A stretch of DNA of 7,981 nucleotides from an uncultured Caryophanales bacterium (lineage in GTDB: Bacteria; Bacillota_I; Bacilli_A; RF39; UBA660), in contig CAMIXP010000056.1 in the NCBI GenBank assembly GCA_946402785.1, positions 1-7,981 on the forward strand, in the 5' to 3' direction. Shown here in pieces: positions 3,795 to 7,981 of this stretch (positions are counted from its first letter, which is position 1; every line of letters begins with the position of its first letter). The notes beneath the pieces are model-generated. The model was not told the DNA's origin. It did no database searches and was given only the letters and a program-made list of their open reading frames with translations. The translations under genes were made by a program, and so were the position numbers.

Positions 3795-6254
3795 ATGTTT
3801 GATCGAATTACTTACATTAGTAATGATGGGTGTACTGTTAAATTAAAAGATGGCGAAAACACGACTCAAAATTTAATGAACATGCACTTAATTTTTGAAG
3901 ACGCAACGAAAAAAGTATTAGGAGAAGTAGACGACCTTGATGGTGATACATTAAAGGCGCATTTTTTGGGTGAGATTGAAGGCAACCGCTTAATTGGTGG
4001 TACTATTCGTAAACCAACGACTGATGCTACGATTCGTGTTATAGATCGCTCTGAAATACCATTAATTACTGGTACGGATGCAGAAGGATGGATGAAATTA
4101 GGAGAAAGTCCTTTCTATGATGGATTCCCTATCTATTTGGATGTTAATAATTTCTTTAGTAACCACTTTGCTATTTTCGGTAACACTGGTTCCGGAAAAT
4201 CTTGTGGTGTATCTCGATTATTCCAAAATATGTTCCAAGATCAAAGATTAAATCCTTATAAAGCTAATATCTTTATTTTTGATTCTTCTGGTGAATATTA
4301 CAATGCATTTAGTAATTTAAGTTCTTTGAACAGTAGTTATAATTATCGTTTTATTAGTACCAATGAAGTAGAAGGAATTGGTGAAAAATTACGTTTACCA
4401 GTTTACTTATTAAACAAAGATGATTTAGCATTATTACTTCAATGTACAAATCACTCTCAATTACCTATTATTGAGAGAATGTTAAAACTTGCTTTGGTAT
4501 TTAGTCAAAATGATGTAGATTCTGAAGCTTATAAAAACCATTTGATTGCGAAAGCAATTATGACAATTCTATATACTAATGAAACAGCTCCAAATAAGAG
4601 AAATGAAATATTCTCTATATTGGCTAGTTGTTCTACAAAAGAATTTAACTTAGAAGCTCCTGTACAAGGAATTGGTTATGTTCGTAGATTTAGAGAGTGT
4701 TTCTTAATTGATAATTCAGGAAACTTTACTGAAAGTGTTTTATTAACAGAGTATGTTAATTCCTTTATTAAAGAAGAATATGATAATTATGAACCTCATA
4801 CAGGTGTTTACTATAACTTAGATACATTAGAGAAAGCATTAAACTTTACTTTAATTAGTGAAGGTTGGTTAAGAAATGAACAAACTTATGGTGATTCTGT
4901 TACTTTAAGAGTTCGTCTTCATTCTTTAATCGTTGGAGATAATGCGAAGTTCTTTGATGTTCCTGATTATGTTTCTTTAGAGACTTTCTTATCTTCTTTA
5001 CTAATTCATAATGGTAAGAAATATCAAATTGTTAATATTAACTTAAGTGATATTGATGATGATTTTGCGAAAGTTTTGACAAAAATTTATTCTCACTTAA
5101 TTTTTGATTTTTCTAAGAGTTTAAAGAATCGTGGTAGTATTCCATTCCATATTATTTTGGAAGAGGCTCACCGTTATATTCAAAGTGACCATGATAGATT
5201 CTTATTCGGATATAATATTTTCGAAAGAATTGCTAAGGAAGGTCGTAAGTACGGTGTTATTTTAGGTATTATTACCCAGAGACCTGTTGAATTATCTGAT
5301 AACGTTATTTCACAGTGTACAAACTTCTTAATCTTTAAGATTAACCACCCTATGGATATTAAATATATTCGTGAAATGGTTCCTCATATTACAGATGAAA
5401 TTATTGAAAAACAAAAAGCATTACAACCAGGTACTTGTTTAGGATTTGGTCTTGGATTTAAGATTCCATTAATTATTCGTATGCAAATGCCAAATCCATC
5501 TCCTTTATCTGGAAACTGTGATGTTGTCAATATTTGGTGTGGTGGTAAGGCTCCTTCTTTTGCAAGTGCACCTGCTGCTCCTATGCCTGTTGGAGGAATT
5601 GTTGCTGAAAGCAATTCTATGGAACTTCCATCGATTGCTGTTCCAAGTGGATTCTCTTCTCAAAATAATGTTGCTATGGATGAACCTGAAACTCCAAAGA
5701 ATCGCTTTATTCCAGATACTGTTTTAGCTATTCCAGAAGAGGCAAAAGTAGAAGAGCCTAAGGATATGGAAACAACAGATGCTGATAAACCAATTGATTT
5801 AGTTAAAATTGTAGAACCAGATCAAGCTGTTGATCCAGAAAAAGTAGAAGAAGAAAAACCAATAGAAGTAGAAACACCTAAGGTTGTAGAACAACCTAGT
5901 ATTCAAACAGAATCTCCTTCTATTGTAAGTATTTCAATGAATGATCCATTACCTGAAATGGTAGATGCAAAGAAAGCTGATATTCAAGCTTCTGATTCCA
6001 TTGTAGAAGGTGTTATTCGACCAGAAAGTAATATTGGAGTAGACGAGGAAGCAATACCAAGTGAAGAGGGGGGACATTTCTTCACAGCGCCTGCTGAAGA
6101 AGACCATACATTCTCTCCAGTAACTCCAGATACGATTAGCTTTGATGCTTCTTCAACTCCTAATTTAGGATCTATGGATCAGGGTGAGACTCCTCAGTTA
6201 GTTAGTTTAACAGTTGATGATACACCAGATGATGATCCAAATGATTTTGCATAA
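3795..6254 (+). CDS. HerA/DUF87-type P-loop ATPase with long disordered acidic C-terminal tail
   Basis: An 819-residue ATPase of the HerA/FtsK superfamily. Residues about 1-110 look like the beta-rich HAS-barrel cap of HerA proteins. The RecA-like core runs from about 115 to 580: Walker A GNTGSGKS (129-136) preceded by the usual hydrophobic strand HFAIF, the IFIFDSSGEYYNAF segment (159-172) matching HerA's D-x-x-GEY motif, a helical insertion (about 205-400), Walker B FHIILEEAHRYI (451-462, Glu 456/457), and the RKYGVILGIITQRP motif (484-497) typical of the family. Such proteins form hexameric DNA translocases; archaeal HerA works with the nuclease NurA in end resection, and bacterial relatives occur in defence systems with SIR2 or nuclease partners. 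No such partner is in the window. Residues about 583-819 are low-complexity, rich in Pro, Glu, Asp, Val and Ser, without membrane segments. Base composition resembles its neighbours, so recent transfer is unlikely. Substrate and role are unknown; a housekeeping translocase is my guess. Confidence 0.85.
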   Translation: MFDRITYISNDGCTVKLKDGENTTQNLMNMHLIFEDATKKVLGEVDDLDGDTLKAHFLGEIEGNRLIGGTIRKPTTDATIRVIDRSEIPLITGTDAEGWMKLGESPFYDGFPIYLDVNNFFSNHFAIFGNTGSGKSCGVSRLFQNMFQDQRLNPYKANIFIFDSSGEYYNAFSNLSSLNSSYNYRFISTNEVEGIGEKLRLPVYLLNKDDLALLLQCTNHSQLPIIERMLKLALVFSQNDVDSEAYKNHLIAKAIMTILYTNETAPNKRNEIFSILASCSTKEFNLEAPVQGIGYVRRFRECFLIDNSGNFTESVLLTEYVNSFIKEEYDNYEPHTGVYYNLDTLEKALNFTLISEGWLRNEQTYGDSVTLRVRLHSLIVGDNAKFFDVPDYVSLETFLSSLLIHNGKKYQIVNINLSDIDDDFAKVLTKIYSHLIFDFSKSLKNRGSIPFHIILEEAHRYIQSDHDRFLFGYNIFERIAKEGRKYGVILGIITQRPVELSDNVISQCTNFLIFKINHPMDIKYIREMVPHITDEIIEKQKALQPGTCLGFGLGFKIPLIIRMQMPNPSPLSGNCDVVNIWCGGKAPSFASAPAAPMPVGGIVAESNSMELPSIAVPSGFSSQNNVAMDEPETPKNRFIPDTVLAIPEEAKVEEPKDMETTDADKPIDLVKIVEPDQAVDPEKVEEEKPIEVETPKVVEQPSIQTESPSIVSISMNDPLPEMVDAKKADIQASDSIVEGVIRPESNIGVDEEAIPSEEGGHFFTAPAEEDHTFSPVTPDTISFDASSTPNLGSMDQGETPQLVSLTVDDTPDDDPNDFA

Positions 6255-6280
6255 AAAATAGTGATGATTCACTATTTTTT
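6253..6280 (+). terminator. Strong rho-independent terminator after the HerA-like gene
   Basis: A perfect 12-bp stem, AAAAAATAGTGA (6253-6264) with TCACTATTTTTT (6269-6280), closes a TGAT loop and ends in six Ts, followed by CTTTTT. The stem starts in the TAA stop codon. The A-run on the other side would let it work on the minus strand as well. Confidence 0.85.
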
Positions 6281-6301
6281 CTTTTTATCATAACGTTTTT
6301 T

Positions 6302-6310
6302 TGCTATAAT
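6302..6310 (+). promoter_or_regulatory. Extended -10 promoter of ffh
   Basis: TGCTATAAT joins TGn to a perfect TATAAT (6305-6310). The -35 region is only a T-rich tract without a good hexamer. The predicted start near 6317 coincides with the AGGTGAT ribosome site (6318-6324), which lies three bases before the ATG at 6328, so the leader is about 11 bases. The arrangement closely resembles that before ftsY. Confidence 0.6.
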
Positions 6311-6327
6311 AATTCATAGGTGATATT

Positions 6328-7635
6328 ATGTTTGAAAGTTTAGGAGATCGTTTACAAAATGCTCTTCATAAAATTAAGGGCTATGGAAAAATTACAGAAG
6401 ATAATATTTCAGATATGATGAGAGAGATTCGTCTTGCGTTATTAGAGGCGGATGTTAACTATAAAGTAGTAAAAGAATTTACCAATACAGTTAAAGAAAA
6501 GGCTTTAGGAGAAGAAGTTGCTTCTAGTATTAATCCAGGGGATTTATTTGTTAAGATTGTTAAAGATGAATTAACTGAATTACTTGGTGGAGAAAGTGAA
6601 CCTCTTAATTTAAAGGGAGATCCTGCTACCTTGATGTTAGTAGGTTTACAAGGTTCAGGTAAAACAACGACTGCTGGAAAGCTTGCTAATTTTTTAAGAA
6701 AGAAACATAGTAAAAAGCCTTTAATGGTTGCTTGTGACGTTTATCGTCCTGCTGCTATTGATCAATTAAAACAATTAGGAAAACAATTAAACATAGAAGT
6801 TTATGATGAAGGAAAGAAAGATCCAGTTGAAATTGCTAAGAATGCAATTGCTTACGCTAAAGAAAATCATTATGATTATGTATTAATTGATACGGCTGGA
6901 CGTTTACATATTGATGAAGAGTTAATGGATGAGCTTGATCATATTCGAGAAGAGATTCAACCTCAAGAAATTTTACTTGTTATTGATTCTATGATGGGTC
7001 AAGATGCTATTAATGTTATTACTGGTTTCCATGATAAATTACCTCTTACGGGTGTCATTCTTACCAAATTAGATGGAGATACCAGAGGTGGTGTTGCTTT
7101 ATCTGTTAGACATTTAACGAATGTACCAATTAAGTTTGTTGGTGTTTCTGAAAAGTTAGATGGTCTTGATTCTTTTGATCCTGAAAGAATGGCTGGAAGA
7201 ATTTTAGGAATGGGAGATATTATTTCTCTTGTTGAAAAAGCAACGGAAACCATTGATGAAAAAGAAGCTGAAAAGACTGCTAGAAGAATGCAAGAGGGTA
7301 AATTTGACTTAGAAGATTTCTTATCTACTATGAAACAAATGAAGAAATTAGGTCCTCTTGAGAATTTAATTAAGATGATACCTGGTGCTAAAAAGATGGG
7401 TCTTACGGATGTTAAGATTGATCCAAAACAAATGGCTCATATTGAAGCAATCGTCTTATCTATGACACCAAAAGAAAGAAGAAATCCTGATATTATTAAA
7501 GCAAGTCGTAAAACAAGAATCGCTGCTGGTTCTGGTACTTCTGTTCAAGAAGTAAATAAATTACTACAACAGTTTGATCAAATGAAAAAGATGATGAAAC
7601 AAGTAAGTAATGGTAATATGAAATTGCCTTTTTAA
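6328..7635 (+). CDS. ffh: Signal recognition particle protein Ffh (SRP54)
   Basis: A 435-residue SRP54 GTPase, near the usual 440-450. It binds 4.5S/scRNA and hydrophobic signal sequences at the ribosome exit and, with FtsY, targets membrane proteins to SecYEG. The N domain (about 1-95) starts MFESLGDRLQNALHKIKGYG with the ALLEADVNYKVV helix motif (37-48). G-domain landmarks are P-loop GLQGSGKTTT (106-115), DVYRPAAIDQL (137-147), DTAGR (188-192) and TKLDGD (246-251). The Met-rich M domain (about 297-435) holds the RNA-binding helix-turn-helix SMTPKERRNPDIIKASRKTR (378-397) plus IAAGSG, and a Met/Gln tail ending MKLPF. All expected motifs are intact. AGGTGAT sets the start. It has its own promoter just after the terminator of the HerA-like gene, and the next gene begins ten bases after its stop. 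The SRP RNA gene is not in this window. Confidence 0.98.
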   Translation: MFESLGDRLQNALHKIKGYGKITEDNISDMMREIRLALLEADVNYKVVKEFTNTVKEKALGEEVASSINPGDLFVKIVKDELTELLGGESEPLNLKGDPATLMLVGLQGSGKTTTAGKLANFLRKKHSKKPLMVACDVYRPAAIDQLKQLGKQLNIEVYDEGKKDPVEIAKNAIAYAKENHYDYVLIDTAGRLHIDEELMDELDHIREEIQPQEILLVIDSMMGQDAINVITGFHDKLPLTGVILTKLDGDTRGGVALSVRHLTNVPIKFVGVSEKLDGLDSFDPERMAGRILGMGDIISLVEKATETIDEKEAEKTARRMQEGKFDLEDFLSTMKQMKKLGPLENLIKMIPGAKKMGLTDVKIDPKQMAHIEAIVLSMTPKERRNPDIIKASRKTRIAAGSGTSVQEVNKLLQQFDQMKKMMKQVSNGNMKLPF

Positions 7636-7645
7636 GGAGAAAGTT

Positions 7646-7981
7646 ATGAATGTCATTGATTTAGAAGTTTTTCAAAATGAAAGTACTTGGCCTGTACAAA
7701 AACTATATGAGAAAACAGGTAGTTGTAAGATGAATGGTTATTTAGGAGAAGATCTTAAAGACCCTTATTTAGATGAAAATGGATTATTTTGTTTTTCCAC
7801 TCATAAAGAAGTAGAGGATACCGTGATTGATTCTTTTGGTACGGCTTATAAAGATAGTGTTTTAATTAAACAAACAAGTAAGTCTTCTGCAGGTACTGAT
7901 TATTCTTTATATTCTTGGGATGCTAGTCAAGGAAAATATACATTTCTTGGATTTGATGATTCAAGGGCTCTCGATCGTTTT
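7646..7981 (+). CDS. Hypothetical protein, N-terminal part (runs off right edge)
   Basis: A reading frame of 112 codons stays open from the ATG at 7646 to the right edge. AAGGAGA lies five bases upstream and the ffh stop is ten bases upstream, so it is almost certainly the next gene of the ffh transcript. The protein begins MNVIDLEVFQNESTWPVQKL; it is soluble in character, acidic and rich in Tyr, Phe, Asp and Ser, with no signal peptide or membrane segment in the visible part. I do not recognise the family. Codon use resembles the neighbours. The usual Bacillus successor of ffh is rpsP (ribosomal protein S16), and this sequence is not S16. Confidence 0.75.
   Translation, partial: MNVIDLEVFQNESTWPVQKLYEKTGSCKMNGYLGEDLKDPYLDENGLFCFSTHKEVEDTVIDSFGTAYKDSVLIKQTSKSSAGTDYSLYSWDASQGKYTFLGFDDSRALDRF

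Noticed and set aside
5384..5727. Overlapping ORFs on both strands near the end of the HerA-like ATPase core
   Set aside because: They fall inside the real gene, lack ribosome sites and consist of repetitive Leu- or Pro/Gly-rich shadow sequence.
3795..6254. Calling the P-loop ATPase FtsK/SpoIIIE
   Set aside because: It lacks N-terminal membrane segments and a C-terminal gamma domain, and its cap domain, GEY segment and TQRP motif fit HerA/DUF87 better.

Overview
This window looks like a chromosomal segment of a low-GC Gram-positive bacterium of the Bacilli or a related lineage. Four observations point that way: A+T-rich coding sequence with strong AGGAGG/GGTGAT-type ribosome sites, an RNase J closely resembling B. 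subtilis J1, an ftsY-ylxM pair next to ffh, and ordinary TGG tryptophan codons with TAA/TAG stops (so no Mycoplasma code). The species cannot be named from the sequence.

Layout, left to right. Positions 1-307 on the minus strand hold the start of a type I restriction-modification operon: a 42-residue small ORF overlapping by four bases (ATGA) the start of an hsdM methyltransferase gene that runs off the left edge. The hsdM part is about 54% GC, whereas the sampled end of the RNase J gene is about 28-30%, so it is probably an acquired module. Positions 308-438 hold a possible promoter for that operon, a possible remnant of a lost plus-strand gene and a hairpin terminator. Positions 419-2113 (minus) encode RNase J. 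Positions 2114-2251 form a divergent promoter region with a good sigma-A promoter for RNase J, an extended -10 promoter for ftsY and a 12-bp perfect palindrome between them.

The rightward half is a signal recognition particle (SRP) cluster: ftsY (SRP receptor), ylxM (small HTH protein), a HerA/DUF87-type P-loop ATPase with a long disordered acidic tail, ffh (SRP54 GTPase), and the beginning of an unrecognised gene. Ffh binds signal sequences and SRP RNA, FtsY docks the ribosome complex at the membrane, and YlxM is an SRP-associated accessory protein. The HerA-like gene has its own promoter and is bracketed by terminators, so it sits between ylxM and ffh as a separate transcription unit. ftsY and ffh have very similar compact promoter/leader arrangements, which may matter for balancing their expression.

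The most unusual items are the HerA-like ATPase embedded between ylxM and ffh, the tiny ORF coupled to hsdM, and the composition break at the left edge. No RNA genes, CRISPR array or insertion sequence were seen.
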